Source of the DNA: Prevotella sp. khp7
Lineage (GTDB): Bacteria; Bacteroidota; Bacteroidia; Bacteroidales; Bacteroidaceae
Assembly: GCF_900109055.1 (NCBI RefSeq)
Contig: NZ_FOIV01000003.1
Span: forward strand, 498,835-562,834
Direction of reading: 5' to 3'
Length of the DNA: 64,000 bases
Made by a program: the position numbers and the translations under genes
Notes under the pieces: model-generated
Databases searched by the model: none
Told to the model about the DNA's origin: nothing
What the model saw: the letters and a program-made list of their open reading frames with translations, nothing else
In this document: one piece after another, positions 14,800 through 24,491 of the stretch
Position numbering within the stretch: position 1 is the first letter of the stretch
Layout of the letters: every line of letters starts with the position of its first letter

Positions 14800-17161
14800 T
14801 ACTCTCTGCGGGATTGGTTCTTGCAGCCTTGATGATCTGCAGACCAACGGAGAGCACGGCTACTAGCAGGGCAAAGATACAGGTGATGATAAATATCCAC
14901 GGTTTTAGTTCTATGCGATAGCTGAAATTGGTGAGCCAATCATGCATGATGTACCATGACAGTGGGATGGCAATGATGAAAGAAACCAGCAATGGGGCAC
15001 AGAATGTGCGTAGCATCAGCATCATAACCTCGTGCGACGTGCTGCCCATGATTTTGCGAATACCTATCTCTTTCTGGCGTTGACGGATGAAGAAAAGTGA
15101 CATACCGATGAAGCCCATGATAGAGATGATGATGGCAACGAACGTGAAGAGGGTAATGATTCTCAGCGTGTTCTGCTGATCAGCGAAAGTCTCGGCGATA
15201 AAATAATCAAAGCTGTTAGCATATCCATTGAGCTGTTCCTCGGGTATATCCATTTTCCTGAACATATCCTGGAAAGCTGCTAAGGCCTTCTTATCACCAT
15301 TGGTTTTTGCGATGAGGTAGTAATAAGAGGGTTCCTTGAATTCTTCTAAATAGATGATTGCGAAAGGTTCTACTTCTTTCAACACGTTAACACAATGGAA
15401 GTCGTAAAGGATACCGCATATGGGACTTTTCTCTCCTCTTCCCCAGTCAATCTCGCGAGTATCCTCTGTATAGCCCAGTTGTCTGATAGCTTCTTCATTC
15501 AGATAAACACCGCCATTAGTTGCGCCAAAGTCTTTCTTTATTTTCAGTCCTAAGATGTCGAAGGCTTTTTTGTTCATCATGCTCCTTTGTATATGTATAT
15601 CCTTCCCATCGCGTTTAATCGTTGACATAGAGTTACTGTACAAAGTGAGTGATGTGCCGTTAAGGGCGCCGATTTCCTCGACGAAAGGCATCTTCTCAAG
15701 CATGTTTCTTACCTCTCCACTCTTATCGAAGGGAGGGTATATGCTGTATATGTTCTCTGTATTAAAGCCGAGTGGGGCATGGATGAGGTGGTTGAGCTGA
15801 AGCCAGATGACTAAGGCTGCTGTGAGCATGGTTACAGTCACTACGTTCTGCAGGATAATAAAAATCTTACCGAGTACCATCTTGGAATGAAAACGGAAAC
15901 TGCCCTTCACGATGTCGATTGGCTGGAAGCGTGAGATATGGCATGAGGGTAACACGCCAGAGATGATGCCAAGCAGCAGTATGAAGCCTAGGCAGACACT
16001 CAGAGTGCCCCAACTGATATCGTTTATCAGATCAATCTTACCTTTAAATAAATTGGCAACATCGTCCTGGAAGCAGACTGCCAAAACCAGACCGATGGCA
16101 AAGGAAATGGCTACCAAGAGAGTAGACTCTGCGACGAGTTTCAGCGAAATTTGGTGTTGGTTGCTGCCGAAGAGTTTCCTTGTAGCCATCTCCTTGGCTC
16201 GGAAGCCTGTATTGGCTACCGTCAGGTTTATGTAATTAGTGATGGCAAAGAAGAGGATGGCAAGCACGGCTGCCAACAGAATGCGAAGTCGCATTTTGTC
16301 GCCTTTCAGTAGTCCCATGCCTTTGTTCTGTGGGGCGAACATAATATCAGTAAGGGGGGTGAAACTCACCTTACTATGATCCACGAAACTTGAGTAATTC
16401 TTGGAAAGATGGTCTTGTATAACCTTAATCTTACTATCGAGCGATGTGCCGGGATGCAGTTGGAAGAAAGCCTTGGGAGTTCCATTGCCAGTGTAGGCGA
16501 AGTATTCATTTTGTAACTGAAAACCCATGATTTGCGGATAGCGCTGCATGCTGGCTATGAGTTGTGTCTCGTTGGGCAGAACGGTGTGATCCAGATTCTT
16601 AGCCACAGCACTTACCGTATAGACCAATGTGCTGTCGTAGGGATCCTCACTACCCAGCATCAAATTATGATCGCCAATGATCTGTAGCGATTCACCGATG
16701 GGGTTCTTGTCGCCAAACAGACTCTTGGCGAGTCGTTCGGTAATCACACATTTGTCTGGAGCGTCAAGGGCTGTCCGTCTGTCGCCTTCTGTCAGTTCGA
16801 AGTCGAACATGCTGAAGAAGGTCGAGTCGGTCAGCATGATGATACCATGTTCGTTCTCGGCATTCTTAACTTCCGCCTGTCCGTGCTTGATGCGTCCGTT
16901 CTGACTCAATACACAGCAGGTCTTTTCTATTTCTGGACACATACTTTTAATCTCTTCGGCTGCTTGCGGCCACATGTAGAAGATGTCCTGATAGCCTATC
17001 AGGCTGATCTGGTCGGCATGTTTGTGCCAACTGTCGATACTGTATTGGCGCCAAGTGTAATCGCCTATCAGAATGATGAACATCAGCGATATTACTAACC
17101 CTGCCACATTAATTAATGTGTAGAGCTTGTTGCGCGATAGAAATCTGAAATAACTCTTCAT
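14786..17161 (-). CDS. FtsX-like ABC transporter permease with MacB core domains
   Basis: A 791-residue permease of the large Bacteroidetes MacB/FtsX type. An N-terminal helix (YTLINVAGLVISLMFIILIGDY) precedes a periplasmic MacB-like domain, then three helices with the FtsX motif (FFAITNYINLTVANTGFRAKEMATRKLFGSNQHQI), a fourth-helix segment and second periplasmic domain, and a terminal FtsX unit (ISIMGFIGMSLFFIRQRQKEIGIRKIMGS... to the C-terminus). The RxxEIGIRKIMGS motif is diagnostic. No ATPase, membrane-fusion or TolC gene is adjacent, so it either uses a distant ATPase or acts as an orphan, as is frequent in this phylum. Reverse -7 box TATCTTTG at 17196-17203. Substrate unknown. Confidence 0.9.
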   Translation of the reverse strand: MKSYFRFLSRNKLYTLINVAGLVISLMFIILIGDYTWRQYSIDSWHKHADQISLIGYQDIFYMWPQAAEEIKSMCPEIEKTCCVLSQNGRIKHGQAEVKNAENEHGIIMLTDSTFFSMFDFELTEGDRRTALDAPDKCVITERLAKSLFGDKNPIGESLQIIGDHNLMLGSEDPYDSTLVYTVSAVAKNLDHTVLPNETQLIASMQRYPQIMGFQLQNEYFAYTGNGTPKAFFQLHPGTSLDSKIKVIQDHLSKNYSSFVDHSKVSFTPLTDIMFAPQNKGMGLLKGDKMRLRILLAAVLAILFFAITNYINLTVANTGFRAKEMATRKLFGSNQHQISLKLVAESTLLVAISFAIGLVLAVCFQDDVANLFKGKIDLINDISWGTLSVCLGFILLLGIISGVLPSCHISRFQPIDIVKGSFRFHSKMVLGKIFIILQNVVTVTMLTAALVIWLQLNHLIHAPLGFNTENIYSIYPPFDKSGEVRNMLEKMPFVEEIGALNGTSLTLYSNSMSTIKRDGKDIHIQRSMMNKKAFDILGLKIKKDFGATNGGVYLNEEAIRQLGYTEDTREIDWGRGEKSPICGILYDFHCVNVLKEVEPFAIIYLEEFKEPSYYYLIAKTNGDKKALAAFQDMFRKMDIPEEQLNGYANSFDYFIAETFADQQNTLRIITLFTFVAIIISIMGFIGMSLFFIRQRQKEIGIRKIMGSTSHEVMMLMLRTFCAPLLVSFIIAIPLSWYIMHDWLTNFSYRIELKPWIFIITCIFALLVAVLSVGLQIIKAARTNPAESIKTE

Positions 17162-17195
17162 ATCTTATCTCTCTTTAAAAAATATTTTTCTGATG

Positions 17196-17203
17196 CAAAG
17201 ATA
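17196..17203 (-). promoter_or_regulatory. -7 box of the FtsX-like permease gene
   Basis: Reverse TATCTTTG about 35 bp upstream of the ATG. Confidence 0.55.
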
Positions 17204-17238
17204 TGAGTATATTCTTTTCTCTGCAAGCTTTTAACACA

Positions 17239-17276
17239 GCAGGGATGTAAAACGTCTAATAATTTTACACCCCTGC
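17239..17276 (-). terminator. Hairpin downstream of the prolyl oligopeptidase gene
   Basis: GCAGGG (17239-17244) and CCCTGC (17271-17276) continue through one mismatch into TGTAAAA/TTTTACA arms. The stem is long but the T-run is poor on the - strand. Confidence 0.5.
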
Positions 17277-17302
17277 GTATGATTTTTAGACAGAAACTTG
17301 TC

Positions 17303-19411
17303 TTATTTGAACTTCATCCCCATGTTGAAGAGGATAAAGCTGTAGATGTCGGCCTGCTCCTCAAGGACCTTTGCTAAGGGCTTTCCTCCACCATGCCCGG
17401 CTTTTGTGTCGATGCGGATGAGAACTGGATTCAGACCTTTGTGGCATTCTTGCAGGGTGGCTGTAAATTTAAATGAGTGGGCTGGCACTACACGATCGTC
17501 GTGGTCGGCTGTGGTGACGAGCGTGGCAGGGTAGGAGATGCCTGGCTTCAAGTTGTGAAGGGGCGAATAGGTGCGCAGATACTCGAACATTTCCTTCGAA
17601 TCGTCGCTGGTGCCGTAGTCGCTGGCCCAGTTCCATCCAATGGTGAATTTGTGATAGCGTAGCATATCCATGACACCGACCTGCGGAATGGCTACATGGT
17701 AGAGGTCGGGGCGCTGAGTCATGCAGGCGCCTACGAGTAGCCCGCCATTAGAACCGCCTACAATGGCCAGTCGGTCGCTGCAGGTATACTTCTCTTTGAT
17801 GAGGTATTCTGCTGCGGCAATAAAGTCGTCGAATACATTTTGCTTCTGCATTTTCGTGCCTGCTAAGTGCCATTCTTCGCCGTATTCGCTACCACCACGC
17901 AGATTGACCTGTGCGTAGATGCCGCCCTGCTCGAGGAAGGGGATGCGGGTAGACGAAAAACTAGGGGTAAGGGCGATGTTGAAGCCTCCGTAGCCATATA
18001 GGTAGACTGGGTTCTTTCCGCTGCGTTTCATACCTTTCTTATAAGTTATATACATGGGGATGCGTGTGCCGTCTTTACTCTCAAAGAATAGCTGACGACT
18101 CTCGTAGTCCTGCAAACGGAATTTTACTCTCGGTTGTGCGTAGATCGTGCTCAGGTTGGCATCGATGTCGTAGCGATAGACGGTGCCGGGCTGTGTGAAT
18201 GAGGTGAAGGTGTAAAAGCAGTCAGACTCCTTCTCGTTGCCTGAGAAATTTACGCTACCCACCATAGGAAGTTTGACCTCGTGGCGCATTTGGCCGTCGA
18301 GACCATAGATGAATGCGTGGTCGGACGCATCCTGCGAGTAGGTAAGCACTAGCTGGCGATTTATGACTGTTGCACTGCCTAGAACATTCTGTTGTTCGGG
18401 AATGAGTTCTTGCCAGTCATTGATGCCAGGCTTGTGGATGTCGACCATCATGATTCGTCCCTTTGGTGCACCGTAATTGGTGTAGATGTAGAGCTTGTCG
18501 TCATTACTGTAGATGGGCGAATACTGGTAGTTCATATCGCTGGTCATTTTGACAAACTGGGCATCTTTTTGTCGGAGATCTCTTACGTATAGTATGTTGC
18601 CTGCACCTGCACCGCTCTCATAAAGATACATCACCGTTTCGTCTTCGTTGATCTCAACATTATAGAAACGCATGGGCTCAGTAGGGTTCTGATAAAATAA
18701 CACATCGTCACTCTGTGAGGTTCCTATCTTGTGATAATAAATCTTGTGGCCTGAATTCAAATTTGAAAATTCCTTATACTCGATGGGACGATCGTAGGCA
18801 CTATAGTAGAATCCATCTCCCAGCCATGTGGCATCTGAGAACTTGGCCCACTCAATGTGGTCGTTGGTGAGTTGACCGGTGTTGACGTCAATTACGTAGA
18901 ATTCTTGCCAGTCTGATCCGCTACGAGAGATTGCGTAGGCAGCCCAGCGTCCGTTGTTCGAGAACGAAATGGACTTCAGAGCCACTGTACCATCGGCGCT
19001 CAATGTGTTGGGATCGAGGAATATGCGAGGCTTGCCGTCCAGTTTGTCCATTACGTAGATGACACTCTGGTTCTGCAGACCATTGTTGCGTGAGAAATAC
19101 CACTTATTGTGATGTTTGCTGGGCGCGCCGATTTTCTCGTAGTTGGACAATTCGGTGAGCCGCTTGAGCAACTTGTCGCGGAAGGGAATCTTCCGAAGAT
19201 AGGTGCTCGTTACCTTATTTTCTGCCTCTACCCACGCAGTCGTCTGTGCGCTGGTATCATTCTCGAGCCAACGATAAGGATCGCTTACTTTTACACCGAA
19301 ATATTCGTCAACAGTGTTGTCTTTCTCGGTTTGGGGATACTGCATGCTGCTTTGGGCCTGCACCATAGTGGTGACCATGATAGCCATACTGATAATACCT
19401 ATTTTTTTCAT
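17303..19411 (-). CDS. Prolyl oligopeptidase, S9A family
   Basis: A 702-residue serine peptidase with a signal peptide (MKKIGIISMAIMVTTMVQAQ), so periplasmic. The N-terminal part (YPQTEKDNTVDEYFGVKVSDPYRWLE) and the seven-bladed propeller region precede the alpha/beta hydrolase. The triad is Ser554 in GGSNGG, Asp638 in ADHDDRV and His673 in AGHGGGKP, in the same spacing as mammalian prolyl oligopeptidase; Arg640 is the substrate-anchoring Arg. Post-proline cleavage of short peptides is expected. The gene is divergent from the Cache sensor gene. Prolyl peptidases of this type are common in peptide-fermenting Bacteroidales. Confidence 0.95.
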   Translation of the reverse strand: MKKIGIISMAIMVTTMVQAQSSMQYPQTEKDNTVDEYFGVKVSDPYRWLENDTSAQTTAWVEAENKVTSTYLRKIPFRDKLLKRLTELSNYEKIGAPSKHHNKWYFSRNNGLQNQSVIYVMDKLDGKPRIFLDPNTLSADGTVALKSISFSNNGRWAAYAISRSGSDWQEFYVIDVNTGQLTNDHIEWAKFSDATWLGDGFYYSAYDRPIEYKEFSNLNSGHKIYYHKIGTSQSDDVLFYQNPTEPMRFYNVEINEDETVMYLYESGAGAGNILYVRDLRQKDAQFVKMTSDMNYQYSPIYSNDDKLYIYTNYGAPKGRIMMVDIHKPGINDWQELIPEQQNVLGSATVINRQLVLTYSQDASDHAFIYGLDGQMRHEVKLPMVGSVNFSGNEKESDCFYTFTSFTQPGTVYRYDIDANLSTIYAQPRVKFRLQDYESRQLFFESKDGTRIPMYITYKKGMKRSGKNPVYLYGYGGFNIALTPSFSSTRIPFLEQGGIYAQVNLRGGSEYGEEWHLAGTKMQKQNVFDDFIAAAEYLIKEKYTCSDRLAIVGGSNGGLLVGACMTQRPDLYHVAIPQVGVMDMLRYHKFTIGWNWASDYGTSDDSKEMFEYLRTYSPLHNLKPGISYPATLVTTADHDDRVVPAHSFKFTATLQECHKGLNPVLIRIDTKAGHGGGKPLAKVLEEQADIYSFILFNMGMKFK

Positions 19412-19433
19412 GTTAAAGTTTGGTTTTATGTTG

Positions 19434-19441
19434 CAAAGTTA
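19434..19441 (-). promoter_or_regulatory. -7 box of the prolyl oligopeptidase gene
   Basis: Reverse TAACTTTG about 23 bp upstream of the ATG. Confidence 0.55.
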
Positions 19442-19505
19442 CGAAATAATACACAAAATATGTATTTTTTAACCAATAATTCATACAGTTATCGATTTTT
19501 TTTTG

Positions 19506-19513
19506 TATTTTTG
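19506..19513 (+). promoter_or_regulatory. -7 box of the twin sensor operon
   Basis: TATTTTTG ends 9 bp before the ATG at 19523, implying a very short leader. It lies in an AT-rich stretch shared with the divergent promoter. Confidence 0.5.
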
Positions 19514-19522
19514 CGTCCGAAT

Positions 19523-21040
19523 ATGCTTCGAATGCCGAAATTTATCAGTAGAGCATTGTCTGTTCGCATCAGTCTGATGGTCGTCTTCTCCATGGCTATT
19601 CTGCTTGTGGTTACGATGTCTATCATGCTTCATTATTCCAAAAAGGCTGTTAGGGAAGAGTCCTTCCATAAGGCCGTACAGACATTGGAAGGTACAGTGT
19701 CGAACATTGACAATATACTGCTGAGTGTCGAACAGTCTGCTGGCAATATGTATTTCAGCTTGCTGCCCTATCTCGACAATCCCGACATCATGTATACTTA
19801 CTGTCGGAAACTTGTTGAGACAAATCCTTATGTCGTGGGCTGTGCCATCGCATTCAAGCCGGGTTACTATCAGTCACGCGACAAATTCATGGTATATGTT
19901 CACCGTGCCGATAGTGCTGGTGTTCCCTATGTTAGTTCCTTCATCGTTAACGAAAAAGAATTCGGAAATCGTCCTTACACAGAACAATCGTGGTTTACGA
20001 CTCCGATGGCCTCGGGTAAGTCGGAATGGCTGAATCCCCTTGTGGGTATGGAGAAGGCTCATATGGAACCACTCCTTACATTCTGTCTGCCTCTTCGTGG
20101 AAAAGATCGCTCCATCATAGGTGTTATTGGCGTTAATATATCGCTCAGTCAGTTGTCGCGCATTATCTCAGCGACCAAAACTTCAAAGAATTCCTATTGC
20201 GTGCTACTCGATTGTGATGGTACGTTCATTGTCCACCCCTTTGGTAATAAACTCATGCGTGAGACGGCTCTTGCGCTTTCACGTAAGATGGGCGATGAAG
20301 CAGCTACGGATGCTGTTGAGACGATGCTTTCGGGCGAAGCAGGTTATCGTAAGTTTCGACTTGAAGGTAATGAACTCTATGGATTCTTTAAACCCTTCAA
20401 GCGTGTGAGTATCACGGGACGTCCGCCTACAGAACTTGGATGGAGTGCGGCTATTGTATATCCAGAAGCCGATATTTTGGGAGAATACAACAATCTGCTC
20501 TATTACATGCATGCTATTGCTATCATTGGACTGTTATTGTTGTTTTTCCTCTGTCGCACCGTTATCCGTCATCGACTCAACCCTCTGATTATGCTTTCAG
20601 AAAAGGCCAAATTGATTGCCGAAGGCAACTATAACGCACCTATACCAGATAGTAATAAACTTGACGAGATTGGACGTTTGCAGAAGAACTTCCAACTCAT
20701 GCAGCAATCGCTGAACAACCAGATGAGCGAGCTCGACAAACTGAAGATTACTATGCAGGGACGTAGTGAAGTACTGCGTATTGCCTACAGACAAGCTCGG
20801 AAAGCGCAACGTATGAAAATGGCCTTCCTACACAACATGACAAACCAGATGGTGGCTCCTGCCAAGGCAATATTCAGGAATGTCAGTGCATTGACCGAGA
20901 CAGATAGTACAACGGACAAGAAAGAGATTGTACGTTTGGTAAACGAGATACATGAGTATAGTAAAACCATCACAGAACAGCTGAACAGTTTCATCTCAAT
21001 GTCGGATGAGGAAAGAAGAAAGGAGGCTGACCATGTTTAG
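19523..21040 (+). CDS. Cache-HAMP membrane sensor with degenerate kinase helix and no ATPase domain
   Basis: A 505-residue membrane sensor. TM1 (about residues 14-34) is followed by a periplasmic dCache-like domain of about 280 residues, TM2 (near residues 330-348), and a HAMP domain (RLNPLIMLSEKAKLIAEGNYNAPI...). Then comes a helix that aligns with the histidine-kinase dimerisation helix: FLHNMTNQMVAPAKAI against FIQNVSHQIRTPLNII in the next gene. The phospho-accepting His is Asn441 here and the protein stops about 60 residues later, without a HATPase domain. Its stop overlaps the next gene's ATG by 8 bp. A signalling partner or decoy for the neighbouring kinase is inferred. The frame is open far upstream, but the ATG after the promoter is used. 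Confidence 0.8.
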   Translation: MLRMPKFISRALSVRISLMVVFSMAILLVVTMSIMLHYSKKAVREESFHKAVQTLEGTVSNIDNILLSVEQSAGNMYFSLLPYLDNPDIMYTYCRKLVETNPYVVGCAIAFKPGYYQSRDKFMVYVHRADSAGVPYVSSFIVNEKEFGNRPYTEQSWFTTPMASGKSEWLNPLVGMEKAHMEPLLTFCLPLRGKDRSIIGVIGVNISLSQLSRIISATKTSKNSYCVLLDCDGTFIVHPFGNKLMRETALALSRKMGDEAATDAVETMLSGEAGYRKFRLEGNELYGFFKPFKRVSITGRPPTELGWSAAIVYPEADILGEYNNLLYYMHAIAIIGLLLLFFLCRTVIRHRLNPLIMLSEKAKLIAEGNYNAPIPDSNKLDEIGRLQKNFQLMQQSLNNQMSELDKLKITMQGRSEVLRIAYRQARKAQRMKMAFLHNMTNQMVAPAKAIFRNVSALTETDSTTDKKEIVRLVNEIHEYSKTITEQLNSFISMSDEERRKEADHV

Positions 21041-22940
21041 TATTCGTAAGTCGTTCTCAGCCAAACTCAGTTTCGGCGTGCTTATTTTAACCATGTTAAT
21101 TTTCTGTGTGTCGTTGACGGTGCTCTTCAGTCAGTCGCGTCGCATTATCCGTCAGGAAGCTGGTGAACGTGCCAATGCGGTGCTCAAGTCTGCTATGCAG
21201 CAGCTCCGGCGAAACCTGCTTGCCATTGAGACTGCAACTAATTATAATGCTTGGCTAGTTGAACGCTCGTTCCACCCCGACTCATTATTGACTTTCTCAA
21301 ACCGTATCGTGCGCCTTAATCCGCATATAGATGGTTGTTCTATTAGTGCTGAGCCCAACATGTTTCCTCGTTATGGTCGCTACTTTTCTGCCTATACCAT
21401 CAGAGAGGGTGAGGCTCTAACTACCGTTATCGAACAACCTTACGAATATTTCACTAAGGTGTGGTATAAAAGTCCACGAGTGATGAATGCTCCTAGTTGG
21501 GAGGCCTATATTGATGAGGTCGACTCGCTTGACGTCGTTCTCAAAGGTGCCCTGGCCTCGTATGGGCGTCCTCTCTATAGGTCTGACAGTATTTGCATAG
21601 GTGTTATCTCTTCTGATCTCTCACTGCTGCGTCTTGCTCGAACTATGAATGAGTTGAAACCCTATCCCAAATCCTATTTCATGATGGTCGATGAAAATGG
21701 CCGATACCTGATTCACCCCGACTCAACGCGCCTTTTCAATCAGACAATTTTCAGAGATGCCAATCCCAGTAGTCATGCTGATATCATTGCCTTGGGGCAT
21801 GAAATGACTGAGGGCTGCGAGGGACACATGGTTGTTAACTTAGAGGGAGAGTCTACACTCGTGTGTTATCAGCCCGTTCCAGGTACTCTTTGGAGTCTTG
21901 CCATTGTCTGTCCAGAAAGCGTTGGGTTGGCTGGATATCACCGTCTTTTCTATTTCATTGTAATACCTCTATTCATTATCGGATTGGTCATTATTGTTGT
22001 TTTGTGCAACCGAACTGTCGCTCATGCTATTCATCCGCTTAATGAACTACTCTCAAAAACGCAAGAAGTCATATCGGGTAATATGGAGGTATATATTCCC
22101 CATAGTCATCGCCCGGACATCATGGGGCGTCTACAAAATAGCTTTGCCACAATGCTCAATTCACTCAAAGTCCATATGGGTAGTGTGCGCTATGCTAACG
22201 AGCAGGCCCGACTTCTCAATGAAGAACTTTCGCGTGCTACTGACATGGCCGTGGAAGCCGATCATCAGAAAAGTGTCTTCATTCAGAATGTTAGTCATCA
22301 GATACGTACACCACTCAACATCATCATGGGCTTTTCACAGGTGCTTAGCGATACTTCTGACAATGCTACAGTATTGTCGGCAGAGGAACAAAAGAGTATC
22401 ATTGACACCATGAATCATAACTCGCGTGCCCTCAAACGCATGGTACTGATGCTTATCGACAGTTCTGATACTGGTCGGTCCGAAGAACTCAACGACCTAC
22501 AGACTGATATGGTATCGTGTAACGAAGTGGCTCGTAAGGCCATTTATTATACGAATCTTCATTATCCTGATATACGTGTGGAACTCCAGACTTTTGTTGG
22601 TGATCTATTCACAATTCAGACTAGCGAATTGTACTTGTTGCGCTCTTTACGTGAGCTGCTTTTCAATGCTGCTGAATATTCTGATGGCCAACATATTACG
22701 ATTATCGTGTCGCCTACAGATACTACTGTGCGCTTTATTATCCAAGATACGGGAAAAGGCATCGCAAAGGCTGATCGCGATGCCATGTTCGAGTTCTTCA
22801 CTAAGGTTGATGATCTTACAGAGGGACTTGGTTTGGGACTTCCGCTGACAAAACGTCACGCAGTGAATCTTGGAGGAGACCTCTTCCTCGATGATGAATA
22901 TACTGAGGGCTGTCGCTTTATCTTCGAATTGCCATTGTAA
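21033..22940 (+). CDS. Cache-HAMP sensor histidine kinase
   Basis: A 635-residue hybrid-free sensor kinase. TM1 (LSFGVLILTMLIFCVSLTVLF), a periplasmic dCache-like domain, TM2 (FIVIPLFIIGLVIIVVLCN), HAMP, a coiled region, then HisKA with His422 in VSHQIRTPLN and HATPase_c with N-box Asn545 (LRELLFNAAEYS), G1 DTGKGI at about 572 and G2 GLGLGLPL at about 600. No receiver domain is fused and no response-regulator gene is adjacent. A strong AGGAGG site (about 21020-21025) before ATG 21033 decides the start over the in-frame ATG at 21006. The overlap ATGTTTAG with the preceding gene suggests coupled translation. Confidence 0.92.
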   Translation: MFSIRKSFSAKLSFGVLILTMLIFCVSLTVLFSQSRRIIRQEAGERANAVLKSAMQQLRRNLLAIETATNYNAWLVERSFHPDSLLTFSNRIVRLNPHIDGCSISAEPNMFPRYGRYFSAYTIREGEALTTVIEQPYEYFTKVWYKSPRVMNAPSWEAYIDEVDSLDVVLKGALASYGRPLYRSDSICIGVISSDLSLLRLARTMNELKPYPKSYFMMVDENGRYLIHPDSTRLFNQTIFRDANPSSHADIIALGHEMTEGCEGHMVVNLEGESTLVCYQPVPGTLWSLAIVCPESVGLAGYHRLFYFIVIPLFIIGLVIIVVLCNRTVAHAIHPLNELLSKTQEVISGNMEVYIPHSHRPDIMGRLQNSFATMLNSLKVHMGSVRYANEQARLLNEELSRATDMAVEADHQKSVFIQNVSHQIRTPLNIIMGFSQVLSDTSDNATVLSAEEQKSIIDTMNHNSRALKRMVLMLIDSSDTGRSEELNDLQTDMVSCNEVARKAIYYTNLHYPDIRVELQTFVGDLFTIQTSELYLLRSLRELLFNAAEYSDGQHITIIVSPTDTTVRFIIQDTGKGIAKADRDAMFEFFTKVDDLTEGLGLGLPLTKRHAVNLGGDLFLDDEYTEGCRFIFELPL

Positions 22941-24491
22941 TTACTCGAAAGTTCTCAGTTTTGTGTCGAAGTCTTTTGCGCCACCAATCTCTGTGAAGAG
23001 TTTTTTTAGCAGTCTTACGCGCATATTTGTTATTGTTTGGGGTGATGACATAGTTAGAATAGCTATTTCCGTAGGTAGAAAGTTTTGGCGTATCAACAGA
23101 CATACGTGTTGTTCTTTAGCGTTCAGGGGCGAGAGCAATAGCTGGAGGTTGGGGCTTAGCGTGTACATGCATTGCGACAACTCGTCCCAATCCTCATTAG
23201 TAGCATGCTTGCCTTTTAAAGCCGTCGTATGTAGTCGTGAGACAATGGGCTTCAATTGTTCCGAGTTCTCTTTAATCTCATGTTCCCGTTGACGTCGCAC
23301 TTTGGTGAGTTCTTTACGTGTCAGGTCGTATTTCTTCATACTCTCCAGATAGATGGCGTTCAGATGATCTATGCGCCTACGATTGTACCAGAAAAGCGTG
23401 CCTGTAATAAGCACCAGAAGTATGATGGCCGATAGAAGTGCTATGGTGGTCTGATATTGGTGTCGCTCCTTCTGTTGCTTGTCAAACTGTGTCTGCAGAG
23501 CTATGATACTCGCAACGTCATTGCGCTGATACAGTTCTTGGTATACTTCATTCAGTCGTTTGCTGTACTCCGCTGCATAATTGGTTTCTCCGCAGGCTGT
23601 CAGATAGTCTATCAGCTGTCTGTACGAGTTGATGCACACGTCGGGTGAGAACGAATTTACCAACTGATACCATTGTAGGGCTGCGCTGACTGTGTCTTTT
23701 TCTGTCAGATAGATGTTTGCCAATAGGTTGGCAGCCCTGTCTGATGGCGCTTTCTGTTGGGCTCTCAACAATAGGCTCTTGGCCTCGTCGCGTTTGTTCT
23801 TGTGCAACAGATAGCTACCTTTGTTGGTCAAATAGGTTGCATATATCTCACCATCAATCCCTTGTGTGTAAGGCTTGGCTTGTTCTGTGTAGTATTTCAA
23901 GCTATCGGTTTCACCCAGTGCGTCGAAAGTCTGTGCGATATTGTTCAGTGCTCTCACTCTCCACTCTTTGTTTTGGCTTTGCTTTGCCGTCTTAAGTGCC
24001 AGTTTGTAGTATCTTATCGTCTGTGGGTAGTTTCCTACATTGTCGTTAACGTCTCCAAGTACTGTATACAGATAGCATTTGAATTCCGGATTGTACGTAT
24101 TTTTGGATATTAATTCTGCTCGTTTCATCGTCAGGACAGCTTCGTGTGGGTGTTGCTGACGATAGAGTACGATAGCGTGATGAAGAAGTGCTCTTGCCAT
24201 TCTCGGTTTGTCGCCTCTCTGCTCATAGAATCGTCTGCTGGCAAGTATTAGCGAGTCACTCTCCGTCGACAGGCCTGTGCGGTGTAGTGCTTCAGTATAG
24301 AGCAACCCGAACAATGCGTGATCGGCCTCTGTCATTGTAGAGTCGTTCCAATATGGTTTTAGCATTCTCAGTACAGAATCCGGATGCTGAGATATCATCT
24401 GCTCAGCCTCGAGCAAAAATGCGCTTTGGGGCTGCTCTTGCGAGCAAGCCCCCAAAAATAGCGCGATGAATATAGAGATGAGATATTTCAT
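22941..24491 (-). CDS. Lipoprotein-anchored TPR protein with C-terminal HTH
   Basis: A 516-residue regulator of a kind common in Bacteroides and Prevotella. A lipobox (LFLGAC, Cys16) is followed by about nine TPR-like helix pairs, a transmembrane helix near residues 347-368 (LLSAIILLVLITGTLFWY), a coiled-coil linker, and a LuxR/GerE-like HTH at the end (LNAKEQHVCLLIRQNFLPTEIAILTMSSPQTITNMRVRLLKKL). This places TPRs in the periplasm and DNA-binding in the cytosol. It follows the TonB-domain gene with a 1-bp TAATG overlap and ends exactly against the convergent kinase gene (stop codons back to back at 22940/22941). Regulated genes unknown. Confidence 0.85.
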   Translation of the reverse strand: MKYLISIFIALFLGACSQEQPQSAFLLEAEQMISQHPDSVLRMLKPYWNDSTMTEADHALFGLLYTEALHRTGLSTESDSLILASRRFYEQRGDKPRMARALLHHAIVLYRQQHPHEAVLTMKRAELISKNTYNPEFKCYLYTVLGDVNDNVGNYPQTIRYYKLALKTAKQSQNKEWRVRALNNIAQTFDALGETDSLKYYTEQAKPYTQGIDGEIYATYLTNKGSYLLHKNKRDEAKSLLLRAQQKAPSDRAANLLANIYLTEKDTVSAALQWYQLVNSFSPDVCINSYRQLIDYLTACGETNYAAEYSKRLNEVYQELYQRNDVASIIALQTQFDKQQKERHQYQTTIALLSAIILLVLITGTLFWYNRRRIDHLNAIYLESMKKYDLTRKELTKVRRQREHEIKENSEQLKPIVSRLHTTALKGKHATNEDWDELSQCMYTLSPNLQLLLSPLNAKEQHVCLLIRQNFLPTEIAILTMSSPQTITNMRVRLLKKLFTEIGGAKDFDTKLRTFE

